From Nocardia puris (GTDB taxonomy: Bacteria > Actinomycetota > Actinomycetes > Mycobacteriales > Mycobacteriaceae), in NCBI RefSeq assembly GCF_003315035.1, contig NZ_QNRE01000025.1, positions 1 to 45,360 on the forward strand: a stretch of 45,360 nucleotides of DNA, given 5' to 3'. The number at the start of each line of letters is the position of its first letter. The first letter of the stretch is position 1. The translations under genes were made by a program, and so were the position numbers. Positions 22,909-30,330 of the stretch are shown one piece after another. A model generated the notes under the pieces. That model ran no database searches. It saw only the letters and a list, made by a program, of their open reading frames with translations, and was not told where the DNA came from.

Positions 22909-24299
22909 TCGGAATCTCCCTCGCTCGGGTCGTCGGGGCCACCCTGGTCGCCGGACTCCGGCGCGTTCTCGCCCGCGCCGGGCTTCTGGAGTTGCACGGA
23001 GTACAGGCCGCTGTGCACCAGCAACCGAATGTCGTCGGCCTCCACCGCGGCGACGACGGAGTCGGGCTCGTAGCCGGCGTCGATGTAGGACCGGATCGTG
23101 CGCGCCCGGGTCTCGGCGATCGTGGCGGCGTCGGCCTCGTCCTCCCGCAGGAACGGCACGTTCGACGCGTCGTACCACAGCCGCACGTCCAGCCCACCGT
23201 CTCGCCCGGGGCGCGGCATGATCGGCTCGATCGACCCGGCGATGTTCTGCCACAACGGATGTGCGGTGCCGTCGGCCAGGCGGCGCCGCGCCTGTCCGTA
23301 GTTGCTGTACGTCGCGGCGGCGAGGCCCTCGGACAGACCGACGATCACCGGCGGCACCCCGGCCGCCGCGGCGATCCGGGTTTCCCCGCCGCCGCGCACG
23401 TCCTTGAAATCGATGTCCTTGAGATTTGCGCCGACCACGGTGGCGTCAGCACCGGGGTACAGGTGCAACGTCTTGTACGCGTTCGCCGGGCCGCCGTGCT
23501 TCTCCTGCATCATCTCGGCGAACCGCTGAACCTTCTCCATGCTGGCGTTGACGTCGTGCTTGACGACCATGTTCGGTGTCGCGCCGTTGTCGAAGAACGC
23601 CCGCTGATGGCGGCTCATCGCCTGATCGGCCTGGATCTCGCGCAGGATCGGCGTCAGCCAGCTCATCCCCCGGTATCGCGCCAGCGGATCAGGGATCGGT
23701 GCATAGTGGGCGACCTCGTTCGCCAGGAAAGGCGTCGGCTCGGCGCCGGAGTTCTTCCCGCCCTCGGTGTAGACGTAGCCGAGCAGCCGGTACCCCACCC
23801 GCCCCGGCCGGTCGGCCATCTTCCGCGGCTCGAGCACCAGCTCGACCCAGTCCGGCCGCAGGCGCACCATCTCGGTGCCCACCCGCGTCCAATACGCGTT
23901 GCCCGCCAGATCGGCGTCCTGGATGGTGCGCGACAGCAGATCCTGCGTGGTGCCGCCCGGCCAGGGCCGCTCGAGGATCGCCAGATCCGGCACACCGAAC
24001 GTATCCGACGGCTTGCCGTCGCGCAGCCGCTGCCACCGGAACCGAATGCTGCTGAACACGAGCTGGCGCACCAGCATGCACGAGAACACCACGCTGTTAC
24101 CCGCGTACGCGCCCGCCAGACCGACGAACGTGTTCGCCGCCTGCTCGGTCGTCTGCCCGGCCAGCGTCTGCGTCAGACCACCGTAGCCGTAGCCAATCCC
24201 GTTGAAACTGAACGTGTTCAGTAGCTCGGCGTAGTCGTCGATCGTGGTGATCGACGGCACCGCCCGCTCGCCCTTGATCCGGGCGATCAGCGACCCCAT
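22905..24299 (-). CDS. Portal protein, HK97 family
   Basis: 464 residues. Typical HK97-family portal segments: VVFSCMLVRQLVFSSIRFRW, LLSRTIQDADLAGNAYWTRV, GMSWLTPILREIQADQAMSR, FFDNGATPNMVVKHD and the conserved VPPVIVGLSEGLAAATYSNY. It forms the dodecameric ring at one capsid vertex through which the terminase pumps DNA. TGATG overlap with the small membrane protein upstream and ATGA with the protease downstream. Confidence 0.95.
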   Translation of the reverse strand: MGSLIARIKGERAVPSITTIDDYAELLNTFSFNGIGYGYGGLTQTLAGQTTEQAANTFVGLAGAYAGNSVVFSCMLVRQLVFSSIRFRWQRLRDGKPSDTFGVPDLAILERPWPGGTTQDLLSRTIQDADLAGNAYWTRVGTEMVRLRPDWVELVLEPRKMADRPGRVGYRLLGYVYTEGGKNSGAEPTPFLANEVAHYAPIPDPLARYRGMSWLTPILREIQADQAMSRHQRAFFDNGATPNMVVKHDVNASMEKVQRFAEMMQEKHGGPANAYKTLHLYPGADATVVGANLKDIDFKDVRGGGETRIAAAAGVPPVIVGLSEGLAAATYSNYGQARRRLADGTAHPLWQNIAGSIEPIMPRPGRDGGLDVRLWYDASNVPFLREDEADAATIAETRARTIRSYIDAGYEPDSVVAAVEADDIRLLVHSGLYSVQLQKPGAGENAPESGDQGGPDDPSEGDSE

Positions 24300-24487
24300 C
24301 AGCGCTTACCCGCGGCGTGCGGGCTGCGCAGGTCCGCCGGATCGAGCAGCAGCACCGACGCGGCGATAGCCAGCACCCCGGCGGCGACCAGCGCCCACCC
24401 GGCACCGGCCAGCACCGCCACACCAGCCACCACCGACACCACACCGAACACGGCGATCGCCAGCAGGATCAGGGCCACCTGTGTCAC
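24299..24487 (-). CDS. Small two-helix membrane protein between terminase and portal
   Basis: 62 residues from GTG 24487, overlapping the terminase stop as GTGA; a start 15 bases upstream is possible but lies inside terminase. Two hydrophobic helices (about 3-25, QVALILLAIAVFGVVSVVAG, and 29-48, GAGWALVAAGVLAIAASVLL) and a charged C-terminal tail. Small membrane proteins sit here in some actinophages; role unknown. Confidence 0.65.
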   Translation of the reverse strand: MTQVALILLAIAVFGVVSVVAGVAVLAGAGWALVAAGVLAIAASVLLLDPADLRSPHAAGKR

Positions 24488-25995
24488 TCCCAGAACCCCC
24501 AAACCTCTGTCTCGGCGGGCTCTTTCGGCCCGTGGTCAATGAGCGTGTGCACCGCCACCGTGGCGGCCTCCAGCCGTTCGTCGGTGCCGTCCGCCCACAC
24601 CCAGCCGTTGCGCAGCTCGCGCTTCGTCGCGGTCGTTGCGGCGATCAGGTCGGCCTCGTCGCCGAGGTGCCGCAGCTGGTCCTCGGTCACCGCGTCGAAG
24701 AATTGCCCGCACGCGCGACCGCGATCCATGCCGTTCACGACGATCACCTCGACGCCCGCCTCTGTGAGCGCCTCGGTGATCGCGGTGATCAGCGAGTCCG
24801 CCGCGCCAGCCACCGCCACCGCGCACGGGCCGAAATCCTCGGCGAGCTCCTTCAGCCGCGGCGCGAGCCACCGCGTGCCCGGCAGCGTGTGCGTGTCCCC
24901 GCCACGACGGGCCGGGACGATCTCGGAGTGGATCCGCCAGTCCGTGCGCCGCCCCGCCACCGAGATGGCCGCCGCTGACCGGTCCGGGGCCAGGAACACC
25001 CCGAATGCCACCGGATCCGCCGGGGCCGAGGTCGTGTCCTTGCACGCCGTCCACTGGTCCTCGGTGAACACCGGGGGGACCTCGTCCACCTCCAGTGGTT
25101 CCTCCCACCAGCCCATGTGCTCGCGGGCGAACTCCTCAGGCGGCTCGGACTCGCGGAACGCCTGCATCTTCTCGACCGTGATCCGCCGACCCAGCGCAGA
25201 GTTCGCCACGCGCCAGTTCTCGCGGTCATCCAGGGCGCAGCCCTCGACCTCGCCGTACTCGTGCGTGCAATCCTCGGCCGCGCAGCCGCCCTCCGGGGCG
25301 CAGTACTCCATATACCCCAGCGAGACGCTGTCGCCCCTGCGTCCACGATCACGGAGGCGCCGCAGCATCGCCGAACCCGCATGTCCCGCCGAGGACCCGT
25401 ACGCCACCTGGGAATGCGGGCGCGCGGCCAGCGTCGGCAGCAACGTGCCGATATGCGTCGGCCGCAGCGCGAACGCCTCGTCGAGGATCACCTTGTCCCC
25501 CGCCAGGCCGCGAGTGCCGCCCTTGGTCGTGCGGGCCTTGAACAACACCCGTTGTCCGGTCGCCAGCTCGATCGACTCGTCGCCGTTGCCGCGGTAGATC
25601 CCGTTCGACCGGCCGGGCGCCAGGCGCCTGCTCATCGCCGGGCAGCCCTCGATCAGCTCGACCAGGTCGCGAAACGCTTCCTCGGTGGGCGTCATGTCGT
25701 GCGCCGACCACACGATCGTGCGCTGCTCGGTGATGTACAGCCAGCCCAGCACCGCCATTTTCAGCAGGCCGGACTTCATGTTCTGGCGGGGGGCGATGTT
25801 GGCGAACTCGAACACCAGCGGCCGACCATCGGGATGGATCGCGAACAGCACGTCCAGCCCGAGTTCCTGCTCCGGATCCGGCACGAACCCCGCCAGGGCG
25901 CACAGGTCCGCGACCTCCGGCCCGTACGACTCCACGTACGGGGGGTGCGTGAAGTAGGCCGGGTCCAGGCGGCGCTTAGCCAGACTTGCGGTCAC
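24484..25995 (-). CDS. terL: Terminase large subunit
   Basis: 503 residues. ATPase motor: Walker A-like APRQNMKSG (68-76), Walker B VILDEA (169-174). The C-terminal nuclease region has acidic residues at DSLITAITEALTEAGVEVIV and ERLEAATVAVHTLIDHG. It cuts concatemeric DNA and translocates it into the procapsid together with the small subunit encoded upstream, whose gene overlaps it by 20 bases. The HNH domain at 26818-27531 may be its packaging partner, since HK97-type phages often need an HNH protein beside the terminase. Confidence 0.96.
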   Translation of the reverse strand: MTASLAKRRLDPAYFTHPPYVESYGPEVADLCALAGFVPDPEQELGLDVLFAIHPDGRPLVFEFANIAPRQNMKSGLLKMAVLGWLYITEQRTIVWSAHDMTPTEEAFRDLVELIEGCPAMSRRLAPGRSNGIYRGNGDESIELATGQRVLFKARTTKGGTRGLAGDKVILDEAFALRPTHIGTLLPTLAARPHSQVAYGSSAGHAGSAMLRRLRDRGRRGDSVSLGYMEYCAPEGGCAAEDCTHEYGEVEGCALDDRENWRVANSALGRRITVEKMQAFRESEPPEEFAREHMGWWEEPLEVDEVPPVFTEDQWTACKDTTSAPADPVAFGVFLAPDRSAAAISVAGRRTDWRIHSEIVPARRGGDTHTLPGTRWLAPRLKELAEDFGPCAVAVAGAADSLITAITEALTEAGVEVIVVNGMDRGRACGQFFDAVTEDQLRHLGDEADLIAATTATKRELRNGWVWADGTDERLEAATVAVHTLIDHGPKEPAETEVWGFWE

Positions 25996-26362
25996 GGCGC
26001 AGCTTCAGCTCGTCGATCGGGTCCACCTCCGCCTTCGCACCGCGCAGTGCCTCGTCCATCACCGAGCGCAGCTCCCTGCTCAGCGCCGCCATCGCCTGCC
26101 CGCCGGCGGCTGCCATCGCTGCCGCCAGGGCGGCAGCCTGCTGGCCCAGCACCGTGTCCAGACGGCCGGCCGCCTCCAGCTCGGCGCGAACTCGATCGGT
26201 CAGCGGGTCGCCGGGCTCGGCGGCCATGGGCAGTTTCACCACCGGGGCGGCCGGTTGCTGGCGCAGCTTCGCGGCGTCCTTCTGGCACCGCAGCGAGCAG
26301 TACTTGGCGCTCCGGTGTTTGCTGGCCGGTATCTCGTCGGCGCAGTGGTCGCAGATCCTCAC
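25976..26362 (-). CDS. Terminase small subunit-like protein with N-terminal zinc finger
   Basis: 128 residues from GTG 26362, preceded by GGAGGTGG at 26375-26368, a clearly better start than the longer frame. The N-terminal 32 residues carry a Cys4 finger (CDHCADEIP, then YCSLRCQKDA), like the MYM/HNH-type fingers of some small terminases. The rest is a helical, Ala-rich oligomerisation region (about 50-128) ending in a basic tail. First gene of the late operon, directly downstream of the operator-like array. Confidence 0.7.
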   Translation of the reverse strand: MRICDHCADEIPASKHRSAKYCSLRCQKDAAKLRQQPAAPVVKLPMAAEPGDPLTDRVRAELEAAGRLDTVLGQQAAALAAAMAAAGGQAMAALSRELRSVMDEALRGAKAEVDPIDELKLRRDRKSG

Positions 26363-26375
26363 CGCTACCACCTCC

Positions 26376-26817
26376 GATCGGCCTGGCGCGCCCCGCGGCC
26401 GCAACCGTAAATCTTACGGTCACCCCTCTGACCTGCGGGTTTTCGGCACCGTAAGATTTACGGCCCGGCTAGTGAGCGAAACCGGACATTTGGCACCGTA
26501 AATCTTACGGAATCGTGGATTGCCGGGAATTTCTGCTCACTAATGCTTGACATTCCGCCTTTGATGCATTAACGGTCGGCCCCAGGGCGTGAGGGAGAGA
26601 GGCGGCGACAGGGCCGAAAGGAGTCGCGCCGCTGGCCACGCCCCCCGCGCGGCCCCCCTCCCCCCCTTAGCGTGCCAAAGTCTGACTTCGACCAATTAGT
26701 GAGCGCCCTAATGAGCCGGTGTCGGACTTCAATGAATTAGCGACCGTAAAACTTCCGGGGTCACCGGAAAATTTCCGATGCCTCGGCCGTAGATTTTCCG
26801 GTCCCGATCGGCCGTGT
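26376..26817. promoter_or_regulatory. Control region between early and late modules
   Basis: 442 bases without a convincing gene. It holds six of the eight 17-bp near-palindromes described next. A second short repeat TAGTGAGCG occurs at 26470-26478 and 26697-26705, with TAGTGAGC inverted at 26535-26542. A plus-strand TTGACA (26547-26552) lies 17 bases before TAACGG (26570-26575). A C-rich run occurs at 26640-26667. No clear leftward consensus promoter for the late genes was found. Confidence 0.55.
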
Positions 26818-26882
26818 TCACCACTCCCGCGACCGCGGCTTGGGACCGGAAGATTTACGGTGGCGGCCGGAAGATCTTGCGC
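26404..26882. repeat. Array of about eight 17-bp near-palindromic sites
   Basis: Consensus ACCGKAA-NNN-TTMCGGT, 7-base arms with a 3-base centre. Sites: 26404-26420 (perfect), 26448-26464, 26495-26511, 26743-26759, 26763-26779, 26786-26802, 26845-26861 and 26866-26882. The first three share the ACCGTAA/TTACGG arms and are 44 and 47 bases apart; the others are more degenerate, 20-59 bases apart. The last two fall inside the 3' end of the P-loop/HNH gene. Layout suggests binding sites for a dimeric regulator of late transcription, or a replication/partition locus. Confidence 0.7.
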
Positions 26883-27531
26883 CGGCCGCGCGGTTGCAGG
26901 TGACGTGCTCGGGTCCGCGGTACTTCCTGCGGTCGTGGTCGTCGTGGCCGAGGTCCCACGGCTCGGTGGGGTGGATACGTTCCTGGCATCGCCAGCACAC
27001 CGCTTTGCCTGCTCGGACCGTTGGGGCGAGCGCTTCACGGAGCTTGCGGTGTTGCTGTCCGTACCCACGTTCGACGGTGGTCCTCCGACGTTTCGCCGTG
27101 CGAGGCTCTGACCTGCGGGTTTGCTGCGGTTGGTCGTCCTGCTGGTCGTACCACTTCTTGATGGCTCCGTGCATCCACCAGGGCCGCTCGGCCTTGGCTC
27201 GCTCCATGACCACAGCCTTGCCGGGGTCGATGGTGACGATGTCCGCTCCAGCCGTGCGGTAGCGGGCCAGGAGCTGGGCCGAGGGGGTGGAGTGGATGAT
27301 GAACACGTCGCACTGGTGGGCGAGGGTCAGCGCCTTGTCGATCGCGGCCTGTCGTGCGGCCTTGGTGACCGTCTTGATGGTGTTGGGGTGGTCGTGGCTG
27401 TCGGGGTCGCGGTCGGGGTTCAGCGCGAGGGCGATGCGGTCGTAGTCGATGACGATGTCGCCGGGTCGGGCGTGCTCGCGGCACCAGGTGGACTTGCCGG
27501 CCGCTGGGGGTCCGATGACGACGTAGAGCAC
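26818..27531 (-). CDS. P-loop kinase-like domain fused to HNH endonuclease
   Basis: 237 residues from a GTG behind GAGGTGAT. Residues 1-115 form a P-loop NTPase of the polynucleotide-kinase/AAA type: Walker A GPPAAGKS (7-14), IVIDYDRIAL (26-35) and VFIIHSTPS. After a charged linker (130-155), residues 155-220 are an HNH nuclease: zinc cysteines Cys179 and Cys182 in CWRC, GHDDHD (195-200), YRGPEH and TCNRAAG. It is the gene nearest the terminase on the early side, so it may supply both a nucleic-acid end-processing activity and the HNH nicking used in packaging. The start overlaps the preceding gene. Confidence 0.85.
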   Translation of the reverse strand: MLYVVIGPPAAGKSTWCREHARPGDIVIDYDRIALALNPDRDPDSHDHPNTIKTVTKAARQAAIDKALTLAHQCDVFIIHSTPSAQLLARYRTAGADIVTIDPGKAVVMERAKAERPWWMHGAIKKWYDQQDDQPQQTRRSEPRTAKRRRTTVERGYGQQHRKLREALAPTVRAGKAVCWRCQERIHPTEPWDLGHDDHDRRKYRGPEHVTCNRAAGARSSGRHRKSSGPKPRSREW

Positions 27532-27788
27532 GGCATCACCTCGGGTGTTATGTCGCCGAGGCCGAGGTCGGCGAGGGTGGTCTGTCGCATTAGGCCCGCG
27601 CGTTCGGGGACGGTCCGCAGATCAACAACCTGATCGCGCGGAACGAGCTGCGATCGGTGACCCTCACGTTCTTCACCAAGGACATCGAGATCATCCTCGG
27701 TGATGGCGTACGGGAACTCCTCGCCGTCGACGAGGAGCCTCCGTGTGGCCAGGTCGACGGTGACCCGTTCGGCCGGGCGGGGAGGCAT
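27420..27788 (-). CDS. Hypothetical protein with 112-base overlap onto the kinase/HNH gene
   Basis: 122 residues; ATG 27788 forms TGATG with the stop of the 33-residue peptide upstream, so translation of this start is well supported. Residues 1-85 look protein-like (VTVDLATRRLLVDGEEFPYA, then DDLDVLGEEREGHRSQLVPR). The last ~37 are Ser/Pro/Thr low-complexity read from inside the next gene. Such a long overlap is odd: either the stop is really used, or a base change has removed an earlier stop. Confidence 0.55.
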   Translation of the reverse strand: MPPRPAERVTVDLATRRLLVDGEEFPYAITEDDLDVLGEEREGHRSQLVPRDQVVDLRTVPERAGLMRQTTLADLGLGDITPEVMPCSTSSSDPQRPASPPGAASTPDPATSSSTTTASPSR

Positions 27789-27889
27789 CAGAGCAGGCCG
27801 TCGACGATCGCGCCGAGGATGATGAGCACGCCGCGGGCGACCTCACCGAGGTCGACGGCGTTCGCGATGGCGGACAGGGTGGACAGCAT
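27788..27889 (-). CDS. 33-residue hydrophobic peptide
   Basis: ATG 27889 follows AGGAGCCTGCC, a strong Shine-Dalgarno. The peptide (MLSTLSAIANAVDLGEVARG, VLIILGAIVDGLL) contains one probable membrane helix, and its stop overlaps the next ATG as TGATG. Too short for most gene finders, but strongly supported by these two signals. Confidence 0.65.
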   Translation of the reverse strand: MLSTLSAIANAVDLGEVARGVLIILGAIVDGLL

Positions 27890-28219
27890 GGCAGGCTCCT
27901 AAATTCGGGCGAATCGGACGAAACATACCGGCGTTTTCGATGCGACCAGCGTTTTCGTGAGACATGAGGGGTGTCGTAGCGCGCAGCGTGACCACCCGGA
28001 AGAAGGTCGGGCCGGGCTTGCGGCACGCGAACCTACCGGAATTCCCGAAGGGTTCGAGGTGCGTTGGGGCGCTTGCCGGACGGCTGTCGTACGGGGCCGG
28101 TTTGACGCGCTACGAGGCTTACGGGGTCCAGCCGATCACACGAAGTATCAGCCGAACCAAGGCAACGGTGGCGGTGTCAGCGCGATCAGAGACGCGCTGA
28201 CGGACGCGGCCGTACCAGG
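27890..28219. other. Intergenic region with direct repeat and hairpin
   Basis: No convincing gene. GCGTTTTCG occurs twice (27931-27939, 27950-27958), 19 bases apart, just upstream of the 27889 gene, and may be an operator. GTCAGCGCG (28176-28184) and CGCGCTGAC (28193-28201) form a 9-bp hairpin downstream of the 28220 gene. A 78-codon plus-strand frame (27964-28200) lacks a ribosome-binding site. Confidence 0.45.
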
Positions 28220-28309
28220 TCAACGGTGGCGGCGGCATGGTCGATGCCGGATTGTGGCGGCCAGGGCCACGAACTGCACGGCCAAGAGCGCGATGAGTGC
28301 GGCGGTCAC
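28220..28309 (-). CDS. 29-residue membrane peptide
   Basis: GTG 28309 overlaps the preceding stop as GTGA. VTAALIALLAVQFVALAATI is a single membrane helix followed by a basic tail RHRPCRRHR. Coupling to another tiny gene supports it. Role unknown. Confidence 0.5.
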   Translation of the reverse strand: MTAALIALLAVQFVALAATIRHRPCRRHR

Positions 28310-28407
28310 CACGTCCACACCCCGATCGGGGTGTCGTAGCGCCACTCCAGTGTGCGAGCCGGGGCCTGGCAGCGCAGCAGACCGGCCACGAACACCAGCA
28401 GGTCCAT
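28306..28407 (-). CDS. 33-residue small protein
   Basis: ATG 28407 follows GGAGGTTGTG. Sequence starts MDLLVFVAGLLRCQAPARTL and ends in a Trp-rich EWRYDTPIGVWTW. Short hydrophobic N-terminus. It overlaps the following membrane peptide by GTGA, so the two are probably made together. Confidence 0.55.
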   Translation of the reverse strand: MDLLVFVAGLLRCQAPARTLEWRYDTPIGVWTW

Positions 28408-28477
28408 CACAACCTCCGGAGGGGGAAGGGTCGCAGCGTGCTCGTGCCCGGCTGGGGTACAGCGGCACGCTGCGAGA

Positions 28478-28669
28478 TCAGGGGGCGAGCCGGACAGGCT
28501 CACCGGTCACCGCGCCGTCCGGTTCCCGGTGCGGGAAGTACACGCACGGGTTGCCGTTGTCGTCCAGCCACAGAATCCAGGTCGACCCGTCCTCGCGGGT
28601 TCCCTCGATCCACCCGGCCCACTGGATGACGGTGTCGTGGCGGTATCGGCCGATGGTGATGTTCTGCAT
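28478..28669 (-). CDS. Small hypothetical protein
   Basis: 63 residues, ATG 28669 behind GAGGAG. Beta-rich with many tryptophans (HDTVIQWAGWIEG, then STWILWLDDNGNPCVYFPHR). No family recognised, but the composition is typical of small actinophage early proteins. 70 bases separate it from the next gene downstream. Confidence 0.65.
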   Translation of the reverse strand: MQNITIGRYRHDTVIQWAGWIEGTREDGSTWILWLDDNGNPCVYFPHREPDGAVTGEPVRLAP

Positions 28670-28783
28670 GGGATGGACTCCTCACCGAGGTTTCGGGGGC
28701 CGGAACGTCCATCCGGGGAATGGGCACACGTGTGCCACTTCGACCAGTCTTCCGGGAAGATCATCTGTTGTCCAGCCGCCACG

Positions 28784-29131
28784 CTATGCGGTGCGGCGGC
28801 GGGCCTGAACCTCCAGCACATCCCGAACCAGGAAGCGGGGGGCGCGCCGTTCCCCCCTGTCGACCAGCAGCCCTTTCGATTTCCAGCCGTATAAGGTCGC
28901 TGCTGGGATACCCCACGTCTGCTCGATCAGCTTCGGCGGGAGGACGGAGTCAAGGCCATGCTCGGCGGCGGCCGCAGGGATGCTCGTGGGGGCGATCCAG
29001 CGCTGCCCCCGTTTACGGGCGAGGGCGTCGAGTTTCGCGCAGCGGTCCGGGTCGACAGCGCGGAGCGCGTTGCGATAGGCGTGAGCGATCTGCCGCGCCC
29101 ACTCCAGACTCGTCCGCTGCGCGCCACTCAT
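28784..29131 (-). CDS. HTH DNA-binding protein
   Basis: 115 residues; ATG 29131 overlaps the tiny 11-codon frame upstream as ATGA. N-terminal helices (LEWARQIAHAYRNALRAVDP), then a winged-HTH-like segment at about 66-110 (PKLIEQTWGIPAATLYGWKS, KGLLVDRGERRAPRFLVRDV). Pattern close to MerR/excisionase-type HTH proteins. Possible early regulator. Confidence 0.7.
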   Translation of the reverse strand: MSGAQRTSLEWARQIAHAYRNALRAVDPDRCAKLDALARKRGQRWIAPTSIPAAAAEHGLDSVLPPKLIEQTWGIPAATLYGWKSKGLLVDRGERRAPRFLVRDVLEVQARRRTA

Positions 29132-29163
29132 CGCCTGGCCTTGATGAACTCCTCGATGGTCAC
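29128..29163 (-). CDS. 11-residue frame resembling the start of the upstream gene
   Basis: GTG 29163 overlaps the upstream stop (GTGA) and its own stop overlaps the next ATG (ATGA). It reads VTIEEFIKARR, very close to the start VTAIEEFIRARL of the upstream DUF6221-like gene. It may be the stub of a duplicated gene now kept as a coupling bridge. Confidence 0.4.
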   Translation of the reverse strand: MTIEEFIKARR

Positions 29164-29528
29164 GGCTTCCACTCCTCTAGGTAGTCGGGGTGCTGGTCCC
29201 AGATCGCGGCGAGCGGGTACAGCACCGCGTCCTCGGCCTCGATCTGCTTAGTCGCGCTCACCATGCCCTCTATTAGCTCCACCACGGCCCGCAGGACCGG
29301 CGCCTGCCGCAGCACGCGGGCGGGGTCGTGGCGGGCGATGTGCCGGGCAGGTTCGGCAGCCGAGTCGTAGGCGACCGCACTCGACCCTGATCCTTCTACC
29401 CGGTCGGGATCGTCACCGGAGAACGGATCGACCGCCGTCCACCACTGGCCGCGGCGCTCGGCCGCCGCCCTCGCGATCTGCTCGTCCTCGTCGAGTCGAG
29501 CGCGGATGAACTCCTCGATCGCGGTCAC
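29160..29528 (-). CDS. DUF6221-like protein
   Basis: 122 residues from GTG 29528 (GTGA overlap). Pattern IEEFIRARLDEDEQIARAAA, then a Trp-containing middle and a helical end with EDAVLYPLAAIWDQHPDYLE. This matches the small DUF6221-type proteins common in actinobacterial phages and mobile elements; function unknown. Its N-terminus is echoed in the 11-codon frame directly downstream. Confidence 0.75.
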   Translation of the reverse strand: MTAIEEFIRARLDEDEQIARAAAERRGQWWTAVDPFSGDDPDRVEGSGSSAVAYDSAAEPARHIARHDPARVLRQAPVLRAVVELIEGMVSATKQIEAEDAVLYPLAAIWDQHPDYLEEWKP

Positions 29529-30052
29529 GCTGGCACACCTTCCCGCACGGGGACGCTGCCACCACGGTGATCCCGCCCGCAACTCCAGATCGGCTCCTCG
29601 CCCGATACGAAGATGTCGCCGTCGTGCCGACAGCGGGAGCAGTCGTAGGTCCAGTCCACCTGGATCACCACCTCACGCTGCTGGCTCACGTCCGGGATGT
29701 ACAAGCCGGACGGGTTCTCGCAGTTGGGATCGTCCGTGCCACCACAGTCCGGTCTGGTGCAGGCCGCTTTGTTCGGCGCGGTGAGCACCCTCCGCTCGTG
29801 GCGGTGAGACTGGACCATCTTCTCCCCGCAGCTCGAGCATCGCTCGGTGTCGTTGTCGATGTGCTGGTGCTGGCAGCCGCGCGGGTCGGGGAGGTCGGCG
29901 TGGCAGTCGCCGCAACGGAACTGCGGGTCGCCGGAGGTGATCACCATACTGGGGTGCTGGCACGGAACGACCTGCCGATGCGCCAATTCGGCAGCGCGCA
30001 GTTCCTCCTTTGCGGCGGCGAGGCGGCGTTCCGCTTCTTCGATGTCGCTCAT
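29525..30052 (-). CDS. Cysteine-rich zinc-ribbon protein
   Basis: 175 residues. N-terminal helix (EEAERRLAAAKEELRAAELA) followed by many Cys/His pairs: CQH, CGDC, CSSCGEK, CTRPDCGG, CSRCRHDG and CGRDH. It probably binds three or so zinc ions. Coupled to neighbours by ATGA and GTGA overlaps. No enzyme motif. Confidence 0.65.
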   Translation of the reverse strand: MSDIEEAERRLAAAKEELRAAELAHRQVVPCQHPSMVITSGDPQFRCGDCHADLPDPRGCQHQHIDNDTERCSSCGEKMVQSHRHERRVLTAPNKAACTRPDCGGTDDPNCENPSGLYIPDVSQQREVVIQVDWTYDCSRCRHDGDIFVSGEEPIWSCGRDHRGGSVPVREGVPA

Positions 30053-30330
30053 GCTCCCGATCCTCTCTCACGCTCGGCCGCGATGAGCGGCGCCAGGACA
30101 TGCAGGTACTCCCAGATCCACACGCCGTACCAATCCGCCGAGTTGTCGTAGCCCTGCTGGGAGATGCGGCGGTTCGGCAGCCACCCCCGCTCGATCTGAC
30201 GCACCCAATACACACACGCCGCCGACAGCTCGGGCGGGGCGTTCAGCCAGTACGCGTAACGGTCATCCACCGGCGCGGGCTTCGGCTGCTCCAGGGCGAC
30301 CCAGGGGCGCCCGCCGGTGCCGGTCCTCAT
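30049..30330 (-). CDS. Hypothetical protein
   Basis: 93 residues; ATG 30330 overlaps the upstream stop (ATGA). Aromatic-rich (DDRYAYWLNAPPELSAACVY, WVRQIERGWLPNRRISQQGY, DNSADWYGVWIWEYLHVLAP). No family recognised. Confidence 0.65.
   Translation of the reverse strand: MRTGTGGRPWVALEQPKPAPVDDRYAYWLNAPPELSAACVYWVRQIERGWLPNRRISQQGYDNSADWYGVWIWEYLHVLAPLIAAERERGSGA

Noticed and set aside
26404..26882. CRISPR array
   Set aside because: Repeats are short near-palindromes with irregular spacing from about 20 to 250 bases and no cas gene is present.
27964..28200. Plus-strand 78-codon gene
   Set aside because: No ribosome-binding site, no recognisable fold, and it opposes the operon direction; left as uncertain intergenic sequence.
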